A program made the translations under genes and the position numbers. A DNA stretch of 64,000 bases from G963663615 sp963663615. GTDB lineage: Bacteria > Bacteroidota > Ignavibacteria > Ignavibacteriales > Melioribacteraceae. The stretch's first letter is position 1. Every line of letters starts with the position of its first letter. A model generated the notes under the pieces. The model was not told where the DNA came from. It saw nothing but the letters and a program-made list of their open reading frames with translations, and made no database searches. Of this stretch, positions 31,735-40,994 are shown one piece after another. Where the stretch lies: NCBI GenBank assembly GCA_963663615.1, contig OY760517.1, positions 3,224,001-3,288,000 on the forward strand, read 5' to 3'.

Positions 31735-33003
31735 ATGGATAACAAGTCATCTGAAAATAAATCAGTTCCATTTTCCAAAGTAGTGCCTATAGTTGGACTT
31801 ATTACGCTTACGCTTGTTTTACTTTTCTACTTTAAATCCAACTCGAATAAAATGCACTTTTTGGCTGAAGGACAGAAAGCAATTATCGATTTTTACACCG
31901 ATAATCTACGCCCTTTACTATTCAAAACAAAACTTACCAACGAAGATGTTTTTAATTTTGCCCTTTATAAAAACCTGCCAATAGACAAGGATAATAATAA
32001 AGTTCTGTTTATTGATGATCATGATTCAAATAGCCGGTTTTTTCAGATAAAGAACGAACAAATTGACAGATCAACAACAAATTATAAATTGTTCAAAGAA
32101 TCACTTGGGCTTGCTCCGAAACAATCCGCACAGCTGGATTCCATTTTAACAGAATACCAAGATGATATTTACTCCCTCATACTTTATAATACAAACAATA
32201 CAATTGCTGTTAACCCGGAAGTGGAAGTGCTACGTCGTTCTATTGCCGCTGATATAAATCGATTTGCCATTATTAGCAAATCAGCCGACATGCCTCCATC
32301 CTTAATAGCACAACTCAAAAAAAATCCCTTCCCTGGTATGGATGCCTACAAACAGTATGTAAAACAGAAAAAAAATGATAAGGACACATATATTTTCTTT
32401 GGTGCAGATACAATCTTTAACAGCAGTGTGTTCCTTGAAAAAGCTAAACTCGATAAATATATAAAGAAGTACAAATCGGATAAAAATCTTACTGTATCCG
32501 ATCAGGATTTCGCTAATGTTGATTACGCAATATCTGTAGCAAGTTCAAAATCGGCTGGCACAGCAACTGCTACAGCAACAGCATCTTCTGCTTCAACTTT
32601 GCAAAATGTACACTTTGAACCTGAAGTTCGGAAAGCAACTATCCCAAGAGATTTTTATCCTGTTCCCGAAATAAATATTTTACCTGCCGGTTTGGATATT
32701 GATTCCCTTAAAGAATTTACCGCAGCTCTTGATGTTACAATGAAGGAATTAGGCAAACAACTTAGTATGAAAATGAATATTCAAGGTGATTCATCTTTTG
32801 CTTTTAATTATAATTTTAAAGATTTTGGACTTAATGAAAACATCTTGCCCGACAATTTGAATGATTGGGGTAACATGGGAATCGTTATTGACTCTACAGA
32901 CAAAACATTTATGATAAATGTTAGGGATGGCGATAAAGAAGTTATGATCGATTTTTCAAACGGAATAAAGATCACTACTAAAAAAGCGAAAAAACAGAAA
33001 TAA
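31735..33003 (+). CDS. single-pass membrane protein, possible anti-sigma partner
   Basis: 422 residues from ATG 31735 (AAAGG upstream), 11 bases after the sigma gene. A short cytoplasmic N-terminus of about 20 residues is followed by a membrane segment (VPIVGLITLTLVLLFYF) and a large extracytoplasmic domain. The domain has no recognised fold; residues near 280-290 are a low-complexity Ala/Thr stretch (GTATATATASS), and the C-terminus is basic. Position after an ECF sigma gene suggests anti-sigma activity, but there is no zinc-binding HxxxCxxC motif. Confidence 0.6.
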   Translation: MDNKSSENKSVPFSKVVPIVGLITLTLVLLFYFKSNSNKMHFLAEGQKAIIDFYTDNLRPLLFKTKLTNEDVFNFALYKNLPIDKDNNKVLFIDDHDSNSRFFQIKNEQIDRSTTNYKLFKESLGLAPKQSAQLDSILTEYQDDIYSLILYNTNNTIAVNPEVEVLRRSIAADINRFAIISKSADMPPSLIAQLKKNPFPGMDAYKQYVKQKKNDKDTYIFFGADTIFNSSVFLEKAKLDKYIKKYKSDKNLTVSDQDFANVDYAISVASSKSAGTATATATASSASTLQNVHFEPEVRKATIPRDFYPVPEINILPAGLDIDSLKEFTAALDVTMKELGKQLSMKMNIQGDSSFAFNYNFKDFGLNENILPDNLNDWGNMGIVIDSTDKTFMINVRDGDKEVMIDFSNGIKITTKKAKKQK

Positions 33004-33037
33004 TTATTTTCCCACTTTCCAGAAGATTATTGAATTC

Positions 33038-35101
33038 ATGAAATTACCATTTGAGAAAATTAAAGATAGCAGGAAACTCGAAAATTCAATCTTTTTTGCG
33101 ATTGTACTTTTTGTATTTAAGGTAATTTCACCAAATTCTACCTCCGCTATTGAGCTTGTTATAAATGAATTTTTATTGTTGGGATTAACTTACTTTCTAA
33201 TACTTTATCTTTCATCTGTTGTAAAAAACAAAGCAAACAACCCGCTCTCACTTATTCTAAACACAGGCATACTTACTGCCCTGCTCTTCTTTATTATTAC
33301 TGTTTCAAGCTCATTATACGAAGACCCCTACGAGCTGCCACTTGCCACCAACTTTATGGCAGCAATAGTATATATATTAACATGTTTAATTATAGTATTC
33401 ATTGTAAGTTATATTTTTACAGTGTTTCGGGAATTATACTTTTTGCGTCAAAAACGGGATTCCAGAAATATCTTCAATTTTATGATCTGGTTTTTCATTC
33501 TTGCAAGTATATCATTTACTATACTTACGCTCGATGGCTCAAAGGAATACTTCTTTAATGCGTTCCTTGTAGTATCAATTATTCTGATACTATTTAACTC
33601 ACTAAGAGTATCCTGGATTGCATTCCTCGTTAAAAAACAAAAAATGCAGCTACTTGTTATATCTGTTGTACTAAGTATCCTTTTTAGTGTTAATTTTGCC
33701 CACTCACTCAGGGATATGATTTTTAACCAGACACTGGTATTTTTCAGTCCCGCATTTTCGGCGTTCCTCAATATAATGATGATTTACGGATCAATTTATT
33801 TTGGAGTGCTTTTCTTTACTACCCTTTTCCATCTGCCAACAGCTGAAGTTTTCGACCGTAAAGCTGAAGAAGCTTCAACGCTTATGGACCTTAGTAAGCT
33901 TATTACCCAGGTATTCGATTTTAAGGAACTAGCTGAAACAGTTACCAACATTACAACTAAAGTTTGTTATTCCGATTCAGCCTGGCTTATGATCGACAAA
34001 AACGGCGAATTTGAAATAATTAGCACAACAAATATATCCCTGCAAAATGCAAAAACCCTTACTAATGAAATAGGTATTGAAAACCTTACACTCATTACAG
34101 ATGTAAAAATAATCAATCCATCGAATTTGTTAAACACCAATCTTGGCGAAAACTCATCCTTCAAATCGTTTGCAGTAGCCCCCCTAAAAATTCATAACGA
34201 AGTACAAGGCTACCTCTTTGCTGGCAGAAGTGAGGATTTTGGTTTTGATGAGGATGACAAAAAGAATATAGACGCTTATGCTGATTACGCTGCATTAGCC
34301 CTTGAAAATGCAAAGCTTATTGAAGAGTCTCTTGAAAAGGAACGACTGGAAAAAGAGCTTGATGTTGCACGCGAAATACAATACAAAATTTTACCTCATG
34401 AAACACCCAAATGCGAACACCTTGATATAACCGCCGTTTTTATACCCGCTTTTGAAGTTGGTGGCGATTACTACGATTTCTTTAAGCTTGGTAACAAAAA
34501 GCTTGGTTTTGTAATTGCAGATGTTTCGGGTAAAGGCATACCGGCAGCTTTTATTATGGCTGAAATTAAAGGTGTATTTTCATCCCTTGCCAAATGGGTT
34601 GATAGTCCAGCCGAGCTACTAAAAAAAGCAAATACCATACTCGCCGAAAGTTTGGATAAAAAAACATTTGTTACTGCTATATATGGTATTGTTGATGTTG
34701 AAACAGGTGTTGTAAAATACGCACGTGCAGGTCATACCCCACTCCTGCATTTTACAGATGGGAAAGTACATAACTTAATACCAAAAGGATTAGGACTTGG
34801 GTTAGCGGCAGGAAAAGGTTTTGATCCAAATATTGAAGAAATGGAAATTAAATTAAATAATAACGATATTTTGGTGTTATATACTGACGGTATTCCTGAA
34901 TCGCAAAATTCTGAATTGGAAGATTTTGGTTTCGACCGACTTGAGGAAATTGTAGTTAATAATGCTTCTGCTCCTACAAATACTCTTTCAAATGAAATTA
35001 TAAAACAGGTATCTACGTTTTCAACAAATAATTCACAACATGACGATATAACACTCGTTATTTTTAAATGGAAAAATATTAACAACACCGGAGTAATTTG
35101 A
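33038..35101 (+). CDS. membrane-bound GAF / SpoIIE-type PP2C phosphatase
   Basis: 687 residues. The first 280 residues hold seven or eight hydrophobic segments. About 285-430 is a GAF domain, then a coiled linker (EESLEKERLEKELDVAREIQYKILP) and a PP2C SpoIIE domain (about 450-685) with FEVGGDYYDFF, VIADVSGKGIPAAFIMAEIK, ARAGHTPLLHF and LVLYTDGIPE, which supply the metal-binding aspartates. It would dephosphorylate a STAS antagonist on sensing a signal. It shares one base with the STAS gene that follows (TGATG). Confidence 0.92.
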   Translation: MKLPFEKIKDSRKLENSIFFAIVLFVFKVISPNSTSAIELVINEFLLLGLTYFLILYLSSVVKNKANNPLSLILNTGILTALLFFIITVSSSLYEDPYELPLATNFMAAIVYILTCLIIVFIVSYIFTVFRELYFLRQKRDSRNIFNFMIWFFILASISFTILTLDGSKEYFFNAFLVVSIILILFNSLRVSWIAFLVKKQKMQLLVISVVLSILFSVNFAHSLRDMIFNQTLVFFSPAFSAFLNIMMIYGSIYFGVLFFTTLFHLPTAEVFDRKAEEASTLMDLSKLITQVFDFKELAETVTNITTKVCYSDSAWLMIDKNGEFEIISTTNISLQNAKTLTNEIGIENLTLITDVKIINPSNLLNTNLGENSSFKSFAVAPLKIHNEVQGYLFAGRSEDFGFDEDDKKNIDAYADYAALALENAKLIEESLEKERLEKELDVAREIQYKILPHETPKCEHLDITAVFIPAFEVGGDYYDFFKLGNKKLGFVIADVSGKGIPAAFIMAEIKGVFSSLAKWVDSPAELLKKANTILAESLDKKTFVTAIYGIVDVETGVVKYARAGHTPLLHFTDGKVHNLIPKGLGLGLAAGKGFDPNIEEMEIKLNNNDILVLYTDGIPESQNSELEDFGFDRLEEIVVNNASAPTNTLSNEIIKQVSTFSTNNSQHDDITLVIFKWKNINNTGVI

Positions 35102-35460
35102 TGGCAGATTTCAGCGTCAATGTGCGCGGAATTGGGTTGGTAAACATAATCGACCTGAAAGGTTATCTGGATATGCATACTGTGCCCGAGCTTGAAAATA
35201 CTTTTAACAAGCTTATCCAGGATAAAAAGTATAAAGTTATTGTAAATTTCGAAGATCTTATGTACATCAGTAGTGCAGGACTTGGCGTTTTTATGGCTTA
35301 TATAGAACCCATGAGAGAAAACCAGGGCGATATTAAATTCACTAACATGAAGGATAATATCTTTAATATTTTCGACCTTCTCGGTTTCCCTATGTTATAT
35401 GAGTTCTTTAAAACAGAAGATGAAGCAATAGCAAAGTTTAATCAACAGGAAGAATCTTGA
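35101..35460 (+). CDS. STAS-domain anti-sigma factor antagonist (RsbV-like)
   Basis: 119 residues from ATG 35101, overlapping the previous stop by one base. NIIDLKGYLDMHTVPEL, KVIVNFEDLMYISSAGLGVFMAYI with the serine of SSAGLG as the likely phosphorylation site, and KFTNMKDNIFNIFDLLG. It should be phosphorylated by the adjacent RsbW-like kinase and restored by the SpoIIE-type phosphatases around it. Confidence 0.92.
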   Translation: MADFSVNVRGIGLVNIIDLKGYLDMHTVPELENTFNKLIQDKKYKVIVNFEDLMYISSAGLGVFMAYIEPMRENQGDIKFTNMKDNIFNIFDLLGFPMLYEFFKTEDEAIAKFNQQEES

Positions 35461-35885
35461 GCGGCAAATTGAAATATCACGATGAAATCGTTGTTTCCAG
35501 CTCCACTGGTAATCTTGCTACTATCCGCACGGCTGTAAGAAAAATTGCGGAAAAGGCAGGGTTTGCACAGGATGTTATAGGTAAAATTATTCTTGCTGTT
35601 GACGAAGCTTGTACTAATGTTATTAAACATGCCTATAATTATTCACCCGATGGTGAAATTGATATACAGATGGACCTGGTTGACTCCAAACTGGTTATTA
35701 AAATCGTGGATGATGGTACCAACTTTAATCCTAACCATATACCCGACCCCGACCTTAAAGAATACCATAAACAAAAAAGGGTTGGCGGACTTGGTATGTT
35801 TCTTATGAAAAAGCTTATGGATGAAGTGCTGTACGATAACCCCGGTAATAAAAACCGTGTAACCCTTATTAAATACCTCGACTAA
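35457..35885 (+). CDS. RsbW-like anti-sigma serine kinase, TTG start
   Basis: 142 residues, beginning at TTG 35457 and overlapping the STAS stop codon by 4 bases; no in-frame ATG is available before the conserved core, and AGGA lies upstream. The GHKL ATPase motifs are KIILAVDEACTNVIKHAYNY (N-box), VDDGTNFNP (G1-like) and RVGGLGMFLMKKLMDEV (G2). It would phosphorylate the STAS partner and sequester a sigma factor or another target. The tight coupling with STAS suggests a fixed protein ratio. Confidence 0.92.
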   Translation: MSGKLKYHDEIVVSSSTGNLATIRTAVRKIAEKAGFAQDVIGKIILAVDEACTNVIKHAYNYSPDGEIDIQMDLVDSKLVIKIVDDGTNFNPNHIPDPDLKEYHKQKRVGGLGMFLMKKLMDEVLYDNPGNKNRVTLIKYLD

Positions 35886-35889
35886 TATT

Positions 35890-37572
35890 ATGCAGGTGAA
35901 TAACGAACATAACGCATTGAGCAATCTTACAGCTCTGGTGGATTTTAGTAAATTAATTAACTCCACGCTCGATCTCCAGTTTGCTCTTAACAACCTTCTT
36001 TTAACTTGTTTTGGAAAATTCCATACTACACGTGGTATAATCTTGCTTGTTGATAGTAACTCCGGACTATTAAAAGTTAGTGCCCACAAGGGAATTAGTG
36101 ATAATGCGTTAGAAAACTTCGAAGGCATTCACCCTGTTGACTACTTAAACAATCCAGTTTTTAACGAATTCTTAATTAACAATAGAATTGAACTGTATCA
36201 GGAAATTGCTACCTCCGAAGGTATTAAAGGTATTTTACTACTTGGTAAAAAACTAATGGGCGGAAGCTATTCCGATAATGATATAGAGTTAGTTCAAACA
36301 ATTGTAAATATTGGTGCTTCGGCTATTGATAACTCACTCGCTGTTGAAAAGCTGAAAAATGTTAACCGTACCCTCGATGCAAAAGTTAATCAGCTTAGTA
36401 CCCTCTTCGATCTTAGCAAGGAGTTTAGTGGAATACTCGAAACCGAAACAGTGGTTAAACTGCTTGTACTTAGTATAATTGGGCAAATGATGGTTTCCAA
36501 ATATGCTCTTGTATTATTCGAGGATGATGACCTTAACATACTGGATACAAAACTTAAACGTACCGATATTTTTGACGCAGCAAAAAAATACAATTTACGC
36601 GAAATAAAAATTACAACAGTAGCTAAAACTCTTGAATCCGAGTACCCTGAAATATATAATCTTGGAGTTGAACTTGCTGTTCCAATGCAGCTATCAGGTA
36701 AAACAAGAGGTTTAATTTTACTCGGGAAAAGAATTACCAAACTGCCATATACCAAATCCGATATTGACTATCTATACTCCATTGCCAGTATTGCAATAAT
36801 CTCAATTGAAAACTCAAGGCTATTTGAGGAGGCTCTTGAGAAGCAGAAAATGGAAAAGGATCTGGAACTGGCTCGTACCATTCAGCAAAATCTGTTACCT
36901 AAAAAATTGCCCAAATCAGATAACCTCGAAATTGTCTCATATAATAATTCGGCACGCCAGGTTGGTGGCGACTATTACGATGTTATTGAACTGAACAAAC
37001 GCAAAACGCTTTTTGCTATTGCAGATGTTAGTGGTAAAGGTGTACAGGCTGCTTTACTCGTTGCAAATCTTCAGGCATTTATTAAAACAATTTGCAAACA
37101 GGAAATTGAAATTTCAGAAGCAACTAACCTTATTAACGATCTCCTTTCCGAAAATACTGTTATGGGAAGTTTCATTACTTTTTTTTGGGGAATACTGAAC
37201 AAGGAAACTTATGAGTTCTCTTTTGTTAATGCCGGGCATAACCCCCCTCTATTAATACGTAACGGCGAAATAATTAAACTAACAAAAGGCGGAATGATAC
37301 TTGGGGTTATGGAAACTATTGTCCCTTACATTTCTGAAACTGTTAAACTCCAGCCAAATGATACCCTTGTTATGTTTACTGATGGTGTTACTGAAGCTAT
37401 GGATACCTCCGAGAACGAATACACCGATGAACGTCTTGAAGAGTTGGCTCTTAAATACGCCGGGAAAGACGCAGAGACAACCCTTAAACTGCTTATTGAT
37501 GACGTAAAACTATTTACAACCGGTGCGGAACAATCCGATGACATCACACTTCTAATATTTAAAGTAAAGTGA
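35890..37572 (+). CDS. soluble double-GAF SpoIIE-type PP2C phosphatase
   Basis: 560 residues, no membrane segment. Two GAF domains (about 10-150 and 175-315) precede a linker (LEKQKMEKDLELARTIQQNLLP) and a SpoIIE PP2C domain (about 330-560) with RQVGGDYYDVIEL, AIADVSGKGVQAALLVANLQ, NAGHNPPLLIR and LVMFTDGVTE. It starts 4 bases after the RsbW-like gene. As a cytosolic sensor it would feed a different signal into the same partner-switching module. Confidence 0.92.
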   Translation: MQVNNEHNALSNLTALVDFSKLINSTLDLQFALNNLLLTCFGKFHTTRGIILLVDSNSGLLKVSAHKGISDNALENFEGIHPVDYLNNPVFNEFLINNRIELYQEIATSEGIKGILLLGKKLMGGSYSDNDIELVQTIVNIGASAIDNSLAVEKLKNVNRTLDAKVNQLSTLFDLSKEFSGILETETVVKLLVLSIIGQMMVSKYALVLFEDDDLNILDTKLKRTDIFDAAKKYNLREIKITTVAKTLESEYPEIYNLGVELAVPMQLSGKTRGLILLGKRITKLPYTKSDIDYLYSIASIAIISIENSRLFEEALEKQKMEKDLELARTIQQNLLPKKLPKSDNLEIVSYNNSARQVGGDYYDVIELNKRKTLFAIADVSGKGVQAALLVANLQAFIKTICKQEIEISEATNLINDLLSENTVMGSFITFFWGILNKETYEFSFVNAGHNPPLLIRNGEIIKLTKGGMILGVMETIVPYISETVKLQPNDTLVMFTDGVTEAMDTSENEYTDERLEELALKYAGKDAETTLKLLIDDVKLFTTGAEQSDDITLLIFKVK

Positions 37573-37574
37573 TC

Positions 37575-40118
37575 ATGATGCACCATATTTCAAACTTTTA
37601 CATAAAGCACAGAAAACAGTTTTTCATCTTTTGGACGGTGCTGTTGCTGTTCATTTCTGCAATGAATTTCTATTTTATTTTTGAGGTTACCTACCGCCCA
37701 AACGATGAATGTATTTGGCAAGTTGACTCAAAAAACAAACAGATTATTTTCAGAAATGTTAAAATTGAAGGTGTTACCTGGCAAGCTGGTATTCGCGAAA
37801 ATGATATTCTTTTGGAAGTTGAAGGAATTAGAACATTTAGCACACACCGTATAAATAGAATATTGCTCGATCACGATGATAACATTGTTGAATACAAGGT
37901 AAAACGGGGTAATGAGATATTTGAAACCAACGTTGAGATTAAGAAGCTGATTTCTTTTAACGGTTTTTCAGCTACTCTCTTTTCAACTATATGGCTCCTT
38001 ATTGGCTTTGTAGTCGTAATGTCGAAACGGGATGGTGAAGTACAGATTGTGTTCTTTAGAATAGGTGCTGCTTTCGTACTTTATTCCATGTTTAATCTAA
38101 TGCTCATCGATAATTATCACAATCCTATATTTAATTATGCATTTATCTACTTGCCTCTGGATTTTCTCCAGATACTTGGTTCATCACTAATTCCATTTTT
38201 GCTACTCCACTTCTTCTGGATATTTCCCAAAAGAACCAAGGTTATGGAGTATAAACACATTTACAAAATGTTGTACCTATCCCCGCTTGTTCTTTTTCTG
38301 GCTATTGCTGTAATAAAGGGAGTTACAGCAATAAAAAGTTTTGAATTCTACGCAATTACTTCAATTTATATACGTTATGCATTCTCTGCACCAATAATCT
38401 TTGCGGCTATTGTAAATATTGTATATCTGGTTTTAGGTTATCTTAAAATTAAAAAAGGGAATGAAAGAACTGCAGTATTATTTATTCTGATGAGCTATAT
38501 TTTTACTATTGCCGTACTTGCTTACGCATTAACTATTACAGCATATTTTATAAACGCATATAATACACCATACTTTTATATGCCTGTAATTCTCGTGATA
38601 CTTCTCCCCACTTCCTTTGCCTATGCTGTTTTCCGCTATTCAATGCTCGATGTATCTGAAGTTATTAAAACAACTATTCTGTACGGATTTGCTACTTTAG
38701 CTCTTGGTGGTCTTTACTTCCTCATTATTTATCTTATTGGACAGGAAATTAGCCAAATTTTTACACCTCGTTATCAAGGTATTATTGCAGCAGGAATATT
38801 TATCATTTTTGCTACCGTATTTCAATCAACCAAGGATCAGCTACAGACATACATAACACGTAAATTTTACCCCGAACAGTTTGCTTACCAGCGCGTACTT
38901 TATGGCTTCAGCAAGGATATTAGCGGCATAATTGGTAAGGATAAAATACTCGATAATACGTTTAATACATTTATTGAGGCTCTTAAACTCAATACGTTTG
39001 CAATTGCCATACGAGATGAAAACGACTTTTCTGTTGCACGTACCAAAAAGGTAGCTATCAGTTCAAAGCATTTTCAGCTAAAAGAAGAAAGGTTAAAACT
39101 CTATCTTGAAAACCGACTTAAAACTGAGCAGATGCCCATTATAGATTCAACTCAATTTAGTATATATTTTGGTGAATTTTCTGAAGTTTTGCTAAGCCAA
39201 CAAATTTATACTGTTATTCCGTTACTCGTTAAAAACGAAATTATTGGCTTCCTCCTGTTCGGATTAAAATACTCCGGTGCAAAGTTTTCCGGGAAAGATA
39301 TTGAGCTTCTTGTTACAGCCACTAATCAGGTTGCCTCACAGCTTGAAAACTCCCGACTGTATGAAGCTGAAGCAGAAAACCTTAAAATGCACAGAGACCT
39401 TGAAAATGCACGTAACATACAACAAACTCTGTTACCTGCTTCAATACCAACACTCGATAACCTCCAGATAAGTGGTGCAATGATTCCTGCCATGATGGTT
39501 GGTGGCGACTATTTTGATGTTATAAAAGTTTCCGATACCAAACTATTTGCCGTAATTGGTGATGTATCGGGCAAAGGTCTCTCTGCCTCATTCTATATGT
39601 CGAAACTACAAACTATGGTTCGTTTGTTTTGCAAGGATTCCGCTTCGCCTAAAGATATAATTCTTAAAATTAACAAACATCTCTTTGATGTAATGAAGCC
39701 CAACTGGTTTATTACAGTTACAATTGCACTCTTTAATTCATTCGATAATAGCATTAAAATTTGCCGTGCCGGACATACACCAGTTTTATTGCTTAAAAAC
39801 AATAACCGGATTTTTTACACTCCTTCCGGTATGGGGGTTGGAATAAATAAGTCCCAAATATTCGCTGATTCTCTTGAAGAATTTACAACAACTTATGAAA
39901 AAGATGAAACCTATCTGTTCTTTTCGGATGGGTTAACAGAAGCAATGAACTCATCAAGAGAATTGTATGGTGACGAACGTTTACTGCAAGTTCTTAAAAA
40001 CAATTCGCACCTCCCTGCTTCCGAAATTCAAAAGAAAATTCTTGACTCGGTTAAGTATTTCAGGGGACAGGCTGAAACTAATGATGATATAACAACCATT
40101 GTAGTAAAATGTGCCTAA
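37575..40118 (+). CDS. membrane PDZ-like / GAF / SpoIIE-type PP2C phosphatase
   Basis: 847 residues from ATG 37575 (an ATGATG start; 37578 is equally possible). A first membrane segment (about 15-35), a PDZ-like extracytoplasmic domain (about 60-120; VTWQAGIRENDILLEVEG), then about eight more membrane segments to residue 410. A GAF domain (about 450-600) and a SpoIIE PP2C domain (about 630-845; MMVGGDYFDVIKV, VIGDVSGKGLSASFYMSKLQ, CRAGHTPVLLL, LFFSDGLTE) follow. A PDZ fused to a membrane phosphatase is an unusual sensor, perhaps for misfolded envelope proteins. Confidence 0.9.
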   Translation: MMHHISNFYIKHRKQFFIFWTVLLLFISAMNFYFIFEVTYRPNDECIWQVDSKNKQIIFRNVKIEGVTWQAGIRENDILLEVEGIRTFSTHRINRILLDHDDNIVEYKVKRGNEIFETNVEIKKLISFNGFSATLFSTIWLLIGFVVVMSKRDGEVQIVFFRIGAAFVLYSMFNLMLIDNYHNPIFNYAFIYLPLDFLQILGSSLIPFLLLHFFWIFPKRTKVMEYKHIYKMLYLSPLVLFLAIAVIKGVTAIKSFEFYAITSIYIRYAFSAPIIFAAIVNIVYLVLGYLKIKKGNERTAVLFILMSYIFTIAVLAYALTITAYFINAYNTPYFYMPVILVILLPTSFAYAVFRYSMLDVSEVIKTTILYGFATLALGGLYFLIIYLIGQEISQIFTPRYQGIIAAGIFIIFATVFQSTKDQLQTYITRKFYPEQFAYQRVLYGFSKDISGIIGKDKILDNTFNTFIEALKLNTFAIAIRDENDFSVARTKKVAISSKHFQLKEERLKLYLENRLKTEQMPIIDSTQFSIYFGEFSEVLLSQQIYTVIPLLVKNEIIGFLLFGLKYSGAKFSGKDIELLVTATNQVASQLENSRLYEAEAENLKMHRDLENARNIQQTLLPASIPTLDNLQISGAMIPAMMVGGDYFDVIKVSDTKLFAVIGDVSGKGLSASFYMSKLQTMVRLFCKDSASPKDIILKINKHLFDVMKPNWFITVTIALFNSFDNSIKICRAGHTPVLLLKNNNRIFYTPSGMGVGINKSQIFADSLEEFTTTYEKDETYLFFSDGLTEAMNSSRELYGDERLLQVLKNNSHLPASEIQKKILDSVKYFRGQAETNDDITTIVVKCA

Positions 40119-40879
40119 TTTTATTCGCTCTTAATGTTCATGAAAAATACCCGTTTATACTTGTTTCCAACCGTGATGAATATTACAACCGTCCCACACA
40201 ACGCCCCCACTTTTGGGAAGAATATCATGATTTATTAGCTGGGAAAGACAAACAAAAGGGTGGCACATGGATGGGGATAACCAAAACCGGCAAGTTTGCT
40301 GCTATTACTAACTACCGTGATGGTAAAGATAAACGCAAGTTTACTACTTCACGTGGTAACATTGTTGGTGACTATCTTCTTGAAAAGGACAGCATAAATA
40401 ACTACGCCAATACATTAACCGAAACATCCTCCTTATATGCGGGATATAATCTCCTTTTTGGTTCATTTGAAGAGTCATATTATTTTAGTAACAAACTAAA
40501 TGAAACACAAAAAGTGCAAGATGGTATTCATGGTTTAAGCAATGCCTTCCTTAATACCGACTGGTTTAAAGTTACACGGGGAAAGCTTAAGTTCGCTGAT
40601 ATTATTAGTAGAAATGAACACCCTGATGTTGATGAGCTATTCAAAATGATGCAGGATAAAACAAAGGCTCCGGACAACTTATTGCCAAATACTGGAGTAT
40701 CCAATTACCTCGAAAAAGAGCTATCGCCACTATTTATAAAAATACCTGTTTATGGTACTCGTTCAACCACTATTTTGCTTTATGATATTGATGGCAACAT
40801 TACACTTTACGAACAATCATACGGTACATTTGGCAAAACTGGTGATCCTCTCAAGTTTAAGTTTAGCATAAAAAAGTAG
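40109..40879 (+). CDS. NRDE / TANGO2-family protein
   Basis: 256 residues. Begins MCLILFALNVHEKYPFILVSNRDEYYNRPT, containing the NRDE motif that defines the family, followed by LAGKDKQKGGTWMGI, GKFAAITNYRD, GNIVGDYL and HGLSNAFLNT. The Cys after the initial Met suggests an Ntn-type nucleophile fold. The cellular role is unclear; animal TANGO2 is linked to heme or lipid handling. It overlaps the phosphatase gene by 10 bases and so ends the cluster transcript. Confidence 0.88.
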   Translation: MCLILFALNVHEKYPFILVSNRDEYYNRPTQRPHFWEEYHDLLAGKDKQKGGTWMGITKTGKFAAITNYRDGKDKRKFTTSRGNIVGDYLLEKDSINNYANTLTETSSLYAGYNLLFGSFEESYYFSNKLNETQKVQDGIHGLSNAFLNTDWFKVTRGKLKFADIISRNEHPDVDELFKMMQDKTKAPDNLLPNTGVSNYLEKELSPLFIKIPVYGTRSTTILLYDIDGNITLYEQSYGTFGKTGDPLKFKFSIKK

Positions 40880-40941
40880 TATAAAAATAATGCCTTAATC
40901 CCCCCTCCGGCATTTATCTTGCCAAGCAAATTCATTTTAAA

Positions 40942-40967
40942 TAAAAAAACCCACGATAAATCGTGGG
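40942..40967 (-). terminator. terminator of the secD-secF operon
   Basis: On the minus strand CCCACGA, a 4-base loop, TCGTGGG, then a run of T bases. The A-run at 40942-40949 on plus shows it acts leftward after secF. Confidence 0.9.
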
Positions 40968-40994
40968 CTTTCTGTAAATAATATATTCAAAAAC

